Below are positions 1-8,308 of a DNA stretch of 9,742 nucleotides, one piece after another. A program made the position numbers and the translations under genes. The notes below the pieces were generated by a model. It worked only from the letters and a program-made list of their open reading frames with translations, was not told the DNA's origin and did no database searches. Every line of letters begins with the position of its first letter. The stretch's first letter is position 1. Source of the DNA: CAZSMC01 sp964607755 (GTDB lineage: Bacteria > Zhuqueibacterota > Zhuqueibacteria > Residuimicrobiales > Krinioviventaceae); the NCBI GenBank assembly GCA_964607755.1, contig CAZSMC010000108.1:1-9742 (forward strand), in the 5' to 3' direction.

Positions 1-21
1 ATAGCGCTTATGGTTTGCCAT
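1..21 (-). CDS. rpsT: Start of a ribosomal protein S20-like gene (partial, runs off the left edge)
   Basis: Only seven codons are visible, reading M-A-N-H-K-R-Y. Many bacterial S20 proteins (small-subunit protein that binds 16S rRNA) begin M-A-N-H-K or M-P-N-H-K, which is the basis of the call. The start is well supported: an excellent ribosome site, AAGGGAGGT at 29-37, lies 7 bases upstream of the ATG. The gene is on the same strand as the cluster, but it is separated from it by 156 bp of non-coding DNA, so it probably has its own promoter. Seven residues are thin evidence. The start itself is much more certain than the identity. Confidence 0.5.
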
Positions 22-75
22 AATCTGGACCTCCCTTATAATTGAGTTTAGGTTAGGTTAAAAAATTACCTTGGG

Positions 76-94
76 AAGTCCAATTCCATCTGAA
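76..94 (-). repeat. Outward-facing 19-bp element, left copy
   Basis: On the minus strand this reads TTCAG-AT-GGAATTGGACTT. The copy at 9697-9715 on the plus strand reads TTCAG-CG-GGAATTGGACTT, so 17 of 19 positions agree, including an unbroken 12-base block. Both copies are also followed 27 to 28 bases later by ACCTAA. This copy lies 55 bp upstream of the S20-like start codon and reads towards it, which suggests a promoter or operator-like role or a dispersed intergenic repeat. The function is unknown. Confidence 0.6.
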
Positions 95-144
95 GCAGAA
101 TACTACATATCTCACTATCGCCTCATCACTTGTTCATGATCTTT

Positions 145-164
145 ACTTTTTTTATCAAAAAAGT
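145..164. terminator. AT-rich inverted repeat after the operon, weak terminator candidate
   Basis: A perfect 8-bp inverted repeat (ACTTTTTT / AAAAAAGT) with a 4-base loop lies 14 bp beyond the activator's stop. On the plus strand it is followed by a run of T (165-169), as in an intrinsic terminator. On the minus strand, the direction of the operon, it is followed by AAAG and has no U-tract. The stem has only one G-C pair. It may help to end the operon transcript or any transcript arriving from the left, but the call is weak. Confidence 0.3.
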
Positions 165-177
165 TTTTTAACATCAT

Positions 178-1467
178 CTATTTAATACCAAATTTTTTCA
201 TTTTCTTATAGAGGTTTGTGCGCTCGATGCCCATATCGACAGCGGTTTGTTTGATGTTCCAATTATTCTTAATGAGGTAGGAATTGATAAGATAACTTTC
301 AAATTCGAGTAACGCTGATTTATAATCAGAATTATTGCCTTCATAATATTTTTCGATTTCACTGCTGTTTAAGTCATTCAACATTTTCATTACGCTGGGA
401 TAACCATGCTCATTGGAATATATTACCAATCGTTCAACAAAATGCTCTAATTCTCTTACATTGCCAGGCCATGTATAGTTATATAGATTGTTCAAGTCCT
501 CAATATTAATATATTTGATGTTTTTATCATATTTTTTTTTGTACCTTTTAATAAAATGATTAATGAGCAGTGGAATATCTTCCTTGCGTTCTCTTAAAGG
601 AGACAAATTAATTTCAATTGTATTGATTCGATAGAGTAAATCTTTTCTGAACTGTTTATTCTCCACTTCTTTTACAATATCCTTGTTTGTGGCAAATATA
701 AATCGAATATCCACAGGAATATGTTCATTACTTCCAAGAGGGATAACTACTTTTTCTTCCAAAACCCTCAACAATTTTGCTTGCAATTGTGTGGGCAATT
801 CGCCTATCTCATCCATGAAAATGGTACCGCCTGAAGCGTTCTGTAATTTCCCTTCAAAATCTTGTTCGGCGCCTGTAAAGGCGCCCTTTTTATACCCGAA
901 TAATTCACTTTCTAATAAATTTTCTGGAATTGCTGAACAATTAATGCGAAGGAAACGATTTTTTAAACGCGAAGAATTGAGATATATAAGATTTGCTACA
1001 ATTTCTTTGCCCGTGCCGCTTTCTCCTGTAATAAGTACGCTTGCATTTGTATCTGCAACGAGATTTATTTTTTCTCTTAAATTATTGGCAAATTTTGAAC
1101 TTCCAATAAAATTAAAATCTTGCCTCATTAGCTTTTTAATATGTTTATAGGTATTTTCAATGATTTTTAAAATTGATTTAACCTTTAAAGGGAAAGATAG
1201 TATTATTGCTTTTTCTAATATAGATTCCTTGATTTCATATTTTGATTCGAATAAGTACAGAATGTTTGGTATATTTTGAAATTCATAAATTTTACCATTA
1301 GCAATCAACTCTTTACTTTTTGTATCAATAATATATAAATCTGTCATGTCCGATTGCTCGTTATCAAATTCTTTTATAAATGATACGTTATAATTATTGC
1401 GTACCAAAATGTGTTTTAATTGTAATAGTTTTCTTTCTCGATTCGAGAGAATAAATATATTATTCAT
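178..1467 (-). CDS. Sigma-54-dependent transcription activator with degenerate receiver domain
   Basis: This is a cytoplasmic enhancer-binding protein that uses ATP hydrolysis to open sigma-54 RNA polymerase promoters. Residues 1-115 look like a receiver fold (strands NIFIL 3-7, DLYIID 43-48, NILYLF 68-73), but the usual acidic pair after strand 1 is replaced by S-N-R and the conserved K-P reads F-P-L-K. Asp48 may sit where the phosphorylated Asp would be. The AAA+ domain spans about 118-345: Walker A GESGTGKE 148-155, an intact sigma-54 contact loop GAFTGA 195-200, Walker B with D219-E220, a likely arginine finger near 274-280, and WPGNVREL 333-340. A Fis-type helix-turn-helix occupies about 385-426. 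The ATG has a GAGG five bases upstream and lies 12 bp after the PEGA gene's stop, so it is the last gene of the operon. Its targets are unknown. I saw no sigma-54 promoter (GG-N10-GC) in the non-coding parts of the window. The family call is secure. Confidence 0.95.
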   Translation of the reverse strand: MNNIFILSNRERKLLQLKHILVRNNYNVSFIKEFDNEQSDMTDLYIIDTKSKELIANGKIYEFQNIPNILYLFESKYEIKESILEKAIILSFPLKVKSILKIIENTYKHIKKLMRQDFNFIGSSKFANNLREKINLVADTNASVLITGESGTGKEIVANLIYLNSSRLKNRFLRINCSAIPENLLESELFGYKKGAFTGAEQDFEGKLQNASGGTIFMDEIGELPTQLQAKLLRVLEEKVVIPLGSNEHIPVDIRFIFATNKDIVKEVENKQFRKDLLYRINTIEINLSPLRERKEDIPLLINHFIKRYKKKYDKNIKYINIEDLNNLYNYTWPGNVRELEHFVERLVIYSNEHGYPSVMKMLNDLNSSEIEKYYEGNNSDYKSALLEFESYLINSYLIKNNWNIKQTAVDMGIERTNLYKKMKKFGIK

Positions 1468-1479
1468 TCCTGCCTCTTC

Positions 1480-2901
1480 TCAATTACTAAGGCGATTCAT
1501 AAACTTATCTATTAATTTGCTTACTTGATCAGAAGATAAATTGTCAGGATGGGGATATTTGTCATCAAATTTTAATCCCATTTTCTGTGCAAAATATAAA
1601 TTTCGCTTCGCCTCTTTAAAATCACTATTTTCCATCCACATTAAAACACCCAACCAGTAATAAATGGCTGCACATTTCTTATCATATTCTTTTGCATATT
1701 TAAGTTTTCTAACGGCATTCATTGTCAATCCCTTTTCATAAAATTTAAGTGCTAATAGCAATTGTTCAGCAGCGCTTTCATTGTTACATTGGATTTTGAA
1801 AAAAACATGCCTGTCTTCCCTTAGCTTAATTCTTTCTATAATCTCTTGATTGGGATTTAATACGATTTGCTTCTCTTTATCCATATATCCGTATAATTTA
1901 AGTTTAACGGTATGTTGCCCTCTTGTTAATTTATAGTCCAAAACCGGTGTTGTATCTTCAATAAAATTATCATTAATCCAAATTTCTGCTCCCGGAGGTT
2001 TTGAATGAATGGTTAGATATCCATATTTTTCCATCGGCTCCAAATTGATAGATTTATGATTCCATCTGCGGTTTAAGTATAAATTCAATGTCGTATCTTT
2101 GTACCCGTGTTTTTTTGCTAATAAACAAAGTGTATTATATTTCAATTTTATTCGTTTTACTGTTTTTGGCGACCTACCAATTTCACAGCCATTTAAAAAT
2201 AATCTTGCGTTGCTGGGTCTCGTCTCCAATCTAAGATTATAATATTCATTGGTATTTAAAATCTTTGGTACAAAAAGTTCTGAACATTGGGTTCCTTTTG
2301 TTTCATCTTTTAGTAAGGCGAAATAGCCGTCTTCAATTTCTCCATCTTGATCAATAACTTTTAAATAACTATCACTTCTGCCCACCGTAGTTACTATTGT
2401 CTCAGCCACTTTTCTTTCGTCCAAAGTATAAATATCGAATATAGCGCCCTTTTCTATTGAATAATCAGCTCCTAAATTTAGCACAAATGATTTGTCGTTT
2501 TTAGAGACGATTTTACCCCAGACAGGAATCATACTTATAATTTTTTCAGAAATCCTTCTCGCCCAATGCATTGGTTTATCTCTATAAACAAAATCAAATT
2601 GCTCTGAAAAAGTCTGCCCACGGTTTTCATTTTGTACGGATTTTATCTCTCCTGTTATTTTAAAACCTACATGTAAGTTCTCAATATTAATGAGTATAAC
2701 CTTTGAAATCGGAAAACCGTCCAATTTTAAGCGACCAGAATCTATTAACTTACTTTCCAAAAATTTCTTAAAATCTTCTATAATATATTTTGAGAAGACT
2801 TCCTTATCTTCGGTATGAATTTTAATAGAATAGATTTCTTTTTCTGCTCTTAAAAAGCTTACGCACAAAAATCCGATCGCTATGATTAATTTTAATCTCA
2901 T
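1480..2901 (-). CDS. Exported PEGA/TPR protein with FlgT/TolB-N-like front half
   Basis: A signal peptide (hydrophobic 3-17, likely cut near LRA-E at residue 19) sends this 473-residue protein across the inner membrane. Residues about 65-125 resemble the N-terminal module of TolB/FlgO-like proteins (strand 'KITGEIKSV', later 'ARRISEKIISMI'). Residues about 126-197 (PVWGKIV ... VLNLGADYSIEKGAIFDIY) resemble the FlgT C-terminal barrel. Two PEGA domains follow at about 222-290 and 295-362. The second has the typical 'PPGAEIWIND' and 'GQHTVKLKLYGY' pattern. Residues about 378-445 are helical and TPR-like (ALKFYEKG, AAIYYWLGVLMW, AKRNLYFAQKMG). PEGA domains are typical of surface or envelope proteins. 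The front-half assignments are inference from pattern only. The ATG is 5 bp after the barrel gene's stop with only a weak AAGG ribosome site, so translation is probably coupled. The role is plausibly periplasmic support for the secretion or display of the operon's giant protein. Confidence 0.85.
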   Translation of the reverse strand: MRLKLIIAIGFLCVSFLRAEKEIYSIKIHTEDKEVFSKYIIEDFKKFLESKLIDSGRLKLDGFPISKVILINIENLHVGFKITGEIKSVQNENRGQTFSEQFDFVYRDKPMHWARRISEKIISMIPVWGKIVSKNDKSFVLNLGADYSIEKGAIFDIYTLDERKVAETIVTTVGRSDSYLKVIDQDGEIEDGYFALLKDETKGTQCSELFVPKILNTNEYYNLRLETRPSNARLFLNGCEIGRSPKTVKRIKLKYNTLCLLAKKHGYKDTTLNLYLNRRWNHKSINLEPMEKYGYLTIHSKPPGAEIWINDNFIEDTTPVLDYKLTRGQHTVKLKLYGYMDKEKQIVLNPNQEIIERIKLREDRHVFFKIQCNNESAAEQLLLALKFYEKGLTMNAVRKLKYAKEYDKKCAAIYYWLGVLMWMENSDFKEAKRNLYFAQKMGLKFDDKYPHPDNLSSDQVSKLIDKFMNRLSN

Positions 2902-2906
2902 ACGCC

Positions 2907-3869
2907 TTAGTATATTATTGATATTCCAGTGTAATGTACATTATTTAAATAAGAATGCGTCTTAAAAGTGTAATCAAAATTCACGTTTATCACATTCAGA
3001 TTGCTCTTTATCCCGAATCCTGTGGCAAATGAAAAATTATTGTCGTTAAGATCGGAGGCCGATGCCCTCAGCTCTCGGGATTCCACATAAAAGTTTGAAA
3101 ATCCGATTCTCAACGCAAATTCATCAATAATTTCCCCAAAATGGAATGGATATTCGGTGCCTAAATCCAACGACATAGGATAATTTTGTTGCTGATTAAT
3201 ATTAAAAAATATTTTAGGTGTGTTAGGAAACATTGTCATTTTATAAAGAGTCCCAATGTTAACATTCAGTGGGACTTCGTCGCTTACACTCTCAGCCCAG
3301 CTTATATTAAAATTATCTTGTAAATAAATACCCAATTTTATATTGTTATTCAAATCATAAATTAATCCTAAATCCAAGCCAAATCCGCTGCCATTCACTT
3401 GTTGCCGGAGTAAGTCGAAACCAATATTTACATATTTTAATGAGACGCCAATGCTGTAAGAGCCAATAATATTCCTAGCATAAGTTAAAAAATAAGCATT
3501 ATGATCGGTGGACATTTCGCCCTCATACACATTGCCAGCCGTACGCCTGTCTATACCCTCAACATTCATTCCAATTAATCCAAGAGCAAAAGTCCCAAGT
3601 GACCGGTCATGGTATGCCGCTGTCAATACATTGTAACTTGTTTCTAGAAAGCCCATACGGTTAGTCAAATTCAGATAGTAAGTACGCTTAAGATTAGTTA
3701 GACCTGCAGGATTGTAATAGAGCGATTCTAACTCTCCGCTCGACGCTGTTGCCGCGCTACCAAGCGCCGTATTTCTTGGAGACGGTGTAATTTTTAAAAA
3801 TGCGGCGCCGTTTTCGCCTGCAAAATTAGTTGATATTATGAATAATACTAATAAGTATGTTTTCTTCAT
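2907..3869 (-). CDS. PorV/UPF0164-like outer-membrane beta-barrel protein
   Basis: The 320-residue protein starts with a signal peptide (about 1-18, cut near NFAG). It then shows the hallmark N-terminal block of the PorV/PorQ/UPF0164 family: GAAFLKI at 21-27, a stretch S-P-R-N-T-A-L-G-S-A at 30-39, and LYYNPAGL at 50-57. The rest alternates polar and hydrophobic residues as in a FadL-like barrel, and the protein ends in an aromatic residue (...SIIY), as outer-membrane barrels usually do. In the T9SS, PorV carries substrates bearing a C-terminal sorting domain from the SprA translocon to the attachment machinery. Here the gene lies 8 bp after a giant protein with such a domain, so it may be its dedicated partner (inference). 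The start is clear: AGGAG overlaps the upstream TAG stop, 5 bases before the ATG. It is somewhat shorter than classical PorV, so a PorQ/UPF0164-type paralogue is possible. Confidence 0.82.
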   Translation of the reverse strand: MKKTYLLVLFIISTNFAGENGAAFLKITPSPRNTALGSAATASSGELESLYYNPAGLTNLKRTYYLNLTNRMGFLETSYNVLTAAYHDRSLGTFALGLIGMNVEGIDRRTAGNVYEGEMSTDHNAYFLTYARNIIGSYSIGVSLKYVNIGFDLLRQQVNGSGFGLDLGLIYDLNNNIKLGIYLQDNFNISWAESVSDEVPLNVNIGTLYKMTMFPNTPKIFFNINQQQNYPMSLDLGTEYPFHFGEIIDEFALRIGFSNFYVESRELRASASDLNDNNFSFATGFGIKSNLNVINVNFDYTFKTHSYLNNVHYTGISIIY

Positions 3870-3877
3870 GATAACTC

Positions 3878-4162
3878 CTATTTATTTTTATAAATGAGTA
3901 CTTTATTGATATTACTTTTTTTGTCTCCATTGGTAATAATCGCATAATACACCCCATTGGCGAGGGTTTTTCCTGCTAAATTATTACCATCCCACTCAAT
4001 TAGTGTGTAATTACCCGGCGATTGCTTTTGGAAACTTTTTTGCGCTACCAGTCTTCCACTTACATCAAAGATGCGCAACATGCCATTCGCCATCTTTGAT
4101 CCCATGCTAAATTGGAAATGTGTGGATTCTATTTCCGGGTTGAACGGATTGGGGAAGTTAAC
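3878..4162 (-). other. C-terminal FlgD-like sorting domain of the giant protein
   Basis: This marks the DNA for residues 1375-1469. Key residues are FPNPFNP (1378-1384), the strand 'LRIFDVSGRLV', W1432-D1433-G1434, N1444-G1445-V1446-Y1447-Y1448, and a basic end (...VLIYKNK). This order is the usual one for C-terminal T9SS type A signals in Ignavibacteria-like and other FCB bacteria. FlgD-like Ig folds also occur in proteins that do not use T9SS, so secretion by T9SS is an inference, strengthened by the adjacent PorV-like gene. Confidence 0.8.
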
Positions 4163-7100
4163 AAGTTCTTCGATTTTATTATTGGTGGTTGAATCAAAAC
4201 GTACATGTTCGACAAACAAAGTATCTTCCATTTGAGATAAATCTTTTAGACGAATATACATTGATACCGGTCTACCTTTAAATTTTGATATTTTCGAATC
4301 GACTACTTCAAAGGTGAATTTTAAATCTTGGTATGTTGAATCATCCGGAATTAAAGTCTCCATTTCATACTCAGTCGTATCCTGAATAAAAGGACCTGCC
4401 GAACCATTAACATTGCTTGTGTCTTGAATAATAAATAAGTCAACATAAGCGAATAATTTCTGTTTTAACTTCCCCTTTTCATCATGAAAGAAAATTGACT
4501 CATTAGGGTATAGGTTTATTTTTGAGCTATCCTGTAACCTTAGAACATTATTTCCGAATACGGGTTCAATTCTATCGATCAGGGGTGCTGTCAAATCAAG
4601 GTTCGCCGGTAAAACCGTGGGAAATTGATGTGCAAAATCCTTATTGGATGTTCCCGAAACCTTTACCAAATAATCACCTTCGGGCAACGGTAATTTCGTA
4701 ATCGCGTCCTTGCCAAACCAAATATACGTAATAGTCTTAGGTTTTTCTGTGTTCTCAATAATTTTATATGTTGAATCATTTGCCATAAAAGGTAATTCGG
4801 AAAAATCGATGTGTTTATTTCTAATAGAAAGAATCGTTCCTTGCGTTTCGGGATCGTATACCGATAAATTCAAATACTTTTCTTCCGTTTTCTTCTCAAA
4901 GGTAATATCAAAGGATAACCAATCGTTAACGCCGTCATCATTTGGGCTAAAATATAAATTTTTGCTGCTCACGGTATCAATTATAGATGGAGAAATGATT
5001 TGAAACGTAACATTACCGATCGCCAGATTCCCATTACCGGCTATATCAAAAACGCTCTGTTTTTCTATATTTAAAACTGGCGTCAAACCTCTATTATGCC
5101 AACGTGCGAGCTCTGAGAGCGTCTGCGAATCAAATTCTCCCCTAACTTCATTTTTATTGATAGATAGATCGGTTGCTTGAATAGGATTGCTTAGTCCTTC
5201 TTCTCGGGCCCAAACGTAAAGACTATCGGCTATAGAAGGACTATGCAAATCTTCATTAAAAAAGAGATGCAAATAACCTACTTCAATATTACCCTTATAT
5301 TCTATATCCATAAACGGTTGGACCTCGCTGAGAACAGGAGGCAACCAATCGATAAGCATGGTTAATCCAATCCTATTGCTATTATTTTTTGCTAAATCCT
5401 GGGTATATATTTCAAAGATATATTCCCGACTTTCAGTAAATAACAAATCCAGATTCCACGAGGTCTTTTGAGTATAACTTGTGCTATCAATGATTTCTCT
5501 TTTATCCGCATCTTCCACTAAAATACGGGTAGCCTCTGTAGAATCTTTAAGACCCTGTAAATTCTGAGTGTTTACATTGCTTATAATTTCATACGAATCC
5601 AATGAACTAATACTTGGCGTTTGAGGCGCATGGGTATCAACCTCAATAAAAAAAGAGGTATCCAGTGCTGTAATATTTTTTGCGAAATCAGTAACACCTT
5701 TTATATGTACATAATAGATTCCGTCGTTTGAAAAATCTTCAGGAATTCTCTCCTCATTCGAGATTGTATAATACTTTCCTTTCCATTCCCCCGAATCCTT
5801 TAAAGCAATACTATAACCATTTTTATGGAGCAATTGAATTTTCGGTTGGACGGTGGTGTCGATGCCTGCGACCTCTTCAACAAAAATACACTTAATTTTC
5901 AGATCATCCCTTCCTGATGGACCAATATATTCCCAGTCATTATTTGTCGTGGCCTCGCCGTTTACATATATTTGTTTCAATTTGGGTTCAACGCGATCTA
6001 CAATAAAGTTGTATGATTTTAGTGCAGATAGCGTTTTATTACCCAATGTATCTTCCGCAAATATTTTGAGAGTTCGATTGCCATCCACTTCTTCCTGAAA
6101 ACTCTTTATCAAACTCGGAATGGTTTGACCTTTTTGTATTCTTTTGCCCTCATAAATCGGTTCTTCCCTGTTCACTCCCGATTCTTTAAAATGAAATTTG
6201 GCAATTTCACCGGAATTATTACGTATTCCAAACGTAACAGTCGATTGATTAATATATTCGGCATCAAAAGGATTTGTTGTTAATTGTACCGAGGCCGGCG
6301 GTGTGCGGTCAACCCATAATACTCTGTTCAAAGAACTCACACTAATATTACCGGCCGCATCAATGGCTTTAAATGTAAAATTATATTTTACGCCTTCCAC
6401 CTTATTTGAATCACTCAAGCCGGATACGTCATATTCGTAATTCCAGGATGTGCCTTCATTCGTCTTAGCAATTTTTTCTTCTCCATTGATTAGGATGCCT
6501 ACATGATTATTATTATCTTGCTTCGTTCCACTGAATGTGAATGTGTTCTTATTGGTCGATCGTGCGAAGGGGTTGACAGCAGGAATCGCTGGCTTTTGCG
6601 TATCAACGGTTAAAACAGCCTTCGGACTGTAAAAGTTACTTTTTCGATTATTTAAAGTATCCTTAAATCCTTTAAATTTAAAGGATAATAGCCCATCCTG
6701 TATCGTGTCGGTATTAATTGTTTGCGTAATCCTATACCTCGGATTTGATGTGATAACATCTTCTACATTTTCAATTGTGATGGATACACTGTCCTGAACC
6801 AATACCTCAATATTATTCTGATCCGTTGGATCGATAAGTTCATTAAAAGATAACTTTAAAATAACATTTTGAATCGTCTCTCCATTTGCAAACTCCCGAG
6901 ACGAAGTAACGTTTTTAAGTTCCGGTGGTCGATGATCCATCGTAAATAGTTCAAATTTTTGACTAGCAATGAGACGGTTACCGGCGATATCGAAAGCATT
7001 GTTAATCTTTATACTGTCTATTTTTTGATTATGCGTTGCGAAGTTTTTGTCAATTCTTGTTGCATTTTTTACTACTAATGTAGTATTTTGCCATTCACCA

Positions 7101-8287
7101 TTGAATGCAATCTTGTTTGTATCATTAAATACATTGACATTGGGTACCTTATCGGTATTCATTGCTTCATTAAATTTAATTTCTAATTCAACTTTATTGG
7201 CTTCTATTATATGAATGGCTTTATGAGAACTTTTAATATTGGTAACGTTTGGCTTTTGGTGATCGAAAGTAAATGCGGTCTTTGAATCATCGGTTTCCAT
7301 TTCGTTAGCAAACGCATCTTTGGCATTTGCTATGCGTACTCTTGCTTTGAAACCATTTTCATATTGCTGACCGATTGTCGAGTCATTTTTCACAGTATAA
7401 GTGGTTGAATCGCTTTCCCAACTTCCCGCTGTTGAAAAAATAGTTTCATTGTTTTCATCAAATATGGAAACGTTTGGATTTATCGAAACATTCATCTTCT
7501 CATTAAATGTGATTTTTAACGTTATCTCACTGGAATCTTCGATATGTATTTTTCGATCCGGCTCGTAATCAACGGTTGTTACGACTGGCAATGTTGTTTC
7601 GATCTCAAAGATATCATCTAATTCTGTAGGCTTCATTTTGGTACCATACTGGCTAAAAACGTCTTTAACTTCAATCGTAACTAAACCCTGCTTATCTCCA
7701 ATTTCTGATAATTCTTTTGTTTGAAGCGAAAACGACATCTGGCTTTTCCAGGTCCCTGCATCTTCAATGCTATGTATTTTGTTGCCTCCTTGCTTAAATG
7801 TAAATTTCGGTTTAATCGCAGTAGTATCCACTTTTTTATTCAAATTCAGATTTATTGAAAGACTGGGATATCTGGGTGAAACTTTTTCATCATAAGCTAA
7901 AGAAGATGATGCTTCAATAAAAGGCCGTGTTGATACTGTAAAATCGATGCTATCTTTTTGAACGAACGATGCATCTTTCAAACTCGCCTTCAAATAAAAG
8001 GTATATTTTTGATCATCTTTAAGCGTATCAGAAAAATCAAATATGATTTCATTAGCACTTTTCTCTTCAAAAGCATAATCAGTATAAGATGCATCGTCAT
8101 AACTATATTTTATATATTCCCACTCTTTCAATGTATCCTCTTTTGTCAATGTAGCCTTAATAGCTATCACCGAGTCTTCTTTAAACGTTGCTCCGGAATC
8201 CGGGTTTGTAAAATCAATTGATATCTGTGCAAACATACTTGAGGTTAATAAGGATACAAATATTACTATTTGTAGTAGATATTTCAT
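3878..8287 (-). CDS. Giant secreted Ig-like repeat protein with FlgD/T9SS-type C-terminal domain
   Basis: This is a 1469-residue exported protein. The signal peptide is 1-20 (cut at SSMFA-Q). The body is a chain of Ig-like beta-sandwich repeats. Boundaries are marked by recurring D-x-x-x-P motifs (near 341-346, 450-454, 561-566, 659-663, 763-767, 883-887, 979-983, 1230-1234). Strand motifs of the form 'FNE' occur in bacterial Ig/SbsA-like domains (ITFNEKM 259, IKFNEAM 370, LSFNELI 479, LFFNEDL 1008). There are also 'AGN' turns (FDIAGNRL 432, AIDAAGN 641, FDIAGNG 1080). At 1111-1213 a first FlgD/CHU-C-like module begins FSPNDDGVND. At about 1376-1469 a second, terminal module carries FPNPFNP 1378-1384, IFDVSGRLV 1406-1414, WDG 1432-1434 and NGVYY 1444-1448. 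That pattern matches T9SS type A sorting domains. It is probably a surface-anchored or released adhesin or structural protein. No catalytic domain is visible. GGAG lies 7 bases before the ATG, 21 bp after the propeller gene. Confidence 0.92.
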   Translation of the reverse strand: MKYLLQIVIFVSLLTSSMFAQISIDFTNPDSGATFKEDSVIAIKATLTKEDTLKEWEYIKYSYDDASYTDYAFEEKSANEIIFDFSDTLKDDQKYTFYLKASLKDASFVQKDSIDFTVSTRPFIEASSSLAYDEKVSPRYPSLSINLNLNKKVDTTAIKPKFTFKQGGNKIHSIEDAGTWKSQMSFSLQTKELSEIGDKQGLVTIEVKDVFSQYGTKMKPTELDDIFEIETTLPVVTTVDYEPDRKIHIEDSSEITLKITFNEKMNVSINPNVSIFDENNETIFSTAGSWESDSTTYTVKNDSTIGQQYENGFKARVRIANAKDAFANEMETDDSKTAFTFDHQKPNVTNIKSSHKAIHIIEANKVELEIKFNEAMNTDKVPNVNVFNDTNKIAFNGEWQNTTLVVKNATRIDKNFATHNQKIDSIKINNAFDIAGNRLIASQKFELFTMDHRPPELKNVTSSREFANGETIQNVILKLSFNELIDPTDQNNIEVLVQDSVSITIENVEDVITSNPRYRITQTINTDTIQDGLLSFKFKGFKDTLNNRKSNFYSPKAVLTVDTQKPAIPAVNPFARSTNKNTFTFSGTKQDNNNHVGILINGEEKIAKTNEGTSWNYEYDVSGLSDSNKVEGVKYNFTFKAIDAAGNISVSSLNRVLWVDRTPPASVQLTTNPFDAEYINQSTVTFGIRNNSGEIAKFHFKESGVNREEPIYEGKRIQKGQTIPSLIKSFQEEVDGNRTLKIFAEDTLGNKTLSALKSYNFIVDRVEPKLKQIYVNGEATTNNDWEYIGPSGRDDLKIKCIFVEEVAGIDTTVQPKIQLLHKNGYSIALKDSGEWKGKYYTISNEERIPEDFSNDGIYYVHIKGVTDFAKNITALDTSFFIEVDTHAPQTPSISSLDSYEIISNVNTQNLQGLKDSTEATRILVEDADKREIIDSTSYTQKTSWNLDLLFTESREYIFEIYTQDLAKNNSNRIGLTMLIDWLPPVLSEVQPFMDIEYKGNIEVGYLHLFFNEDLHSPSIADSLYVWAREEGLSNPIQATDLSINKNEVRGEFDSQTLSELARWHNRGLTPVLNIEKQSVFDIAGNGNLAIGNVTFQIISPSIIDTVSSKNLYFSPNDDGVNDWLSFDITFEKKTEEKYLNLSVYDPETQGTILSIRNKHIDFSELPFMANDSTYKIIENTEKPKTITYIWFGKDAITKLPLPEGDYLVKVSGTSNKDFAHQFPTVLPANLDLTAPLIDRIEPVFGNNVLRLQDSSKINLYPNESIFFHDEKGKLKQKLFAYVDLFIIQDTSNVNGSAGPFIQDTTEYEMETLIPDDSTYQDLKFTFEVVDSKISKFKGRPVSMYIRLKDLSQMEDTLFVEHVRFDSTTNNKIEELVNFPNPFNPEIESTHFQFSMGSKMANGMLRIFDVSGRLVAQKSFQKQSPGNYTLIEWDGNNLAGKTLANGVYYAIITNGDKKSNINKVLIYKNK

Positions 8288-8308
8288 CGTTAAACTCCGT
8301 AATTTCTA

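Larger units (their letters stand above)
22..177. other. Non-coding gap between the sigma-54 activator and the S20-like gene
   Basis: No credible reading frame occupies this stretch. Going leftward from the activator's stop it holds an AT-only inverted repeat (145-164), then the 19-bp element shared with the right end of the window (76-94), a short repeated ACCTA stretch around 51-60 on the minus strand, and the ribosome site of the S20-like gene (29-37). A promoter for the S20-like gene is expected here. A possible -35-like TTGGAC lies inside the shared element, with a weak TAACCT 17 bases further on, but the match is poor and I do not call it as a promoter. Confidence 0.7.

Noticed and set aside
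683..1150. Open plus-strand frame of 155 codons
   Set aside because: It lies entirely opposite the conserved AAA+ domain of the sigma-54 activator, has no ribosome site worth noting and no recognisable product. It is an antisense shadow.
4710..5003. Open plus-strand frame of 97 codons
   Set aside because: Antisense to the FlgD-like region of the giant protein, whose reading frame is clearly the real one.
5853..6098. Open plus-strand frame of 81 codons
   Set aside because: Antisense to Ig-like repeats of the giant protein; no family features.
7321..7336. GG-N10-GC spacing on the plus strand (TGGCAT-N5-ATGCG), like a sigma-54 promoter
   Set aside because: It lies inside the giant gene on the opposite strand with no plus-strand gene after it. 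One such match in about 10 kb is expected by chance.
7958..8221. Open plus-strand frame of 87 codons with hydrophobic stretches
   Set aside because: Antisense to the start of the giant protein. The hydrophobicity comes from the complementary strand of Lys/Asp/Glu-rich codons.
3878..8287. Possible tandem DNA repeats in the giant gene
   Set aside because: The repeats are recognisable only at protein level (short motifs such as FNE, AGN and D-x-x-x-P). I saw no near-identical DNA repeat units, so this is an old domain array, not a recent expansion.
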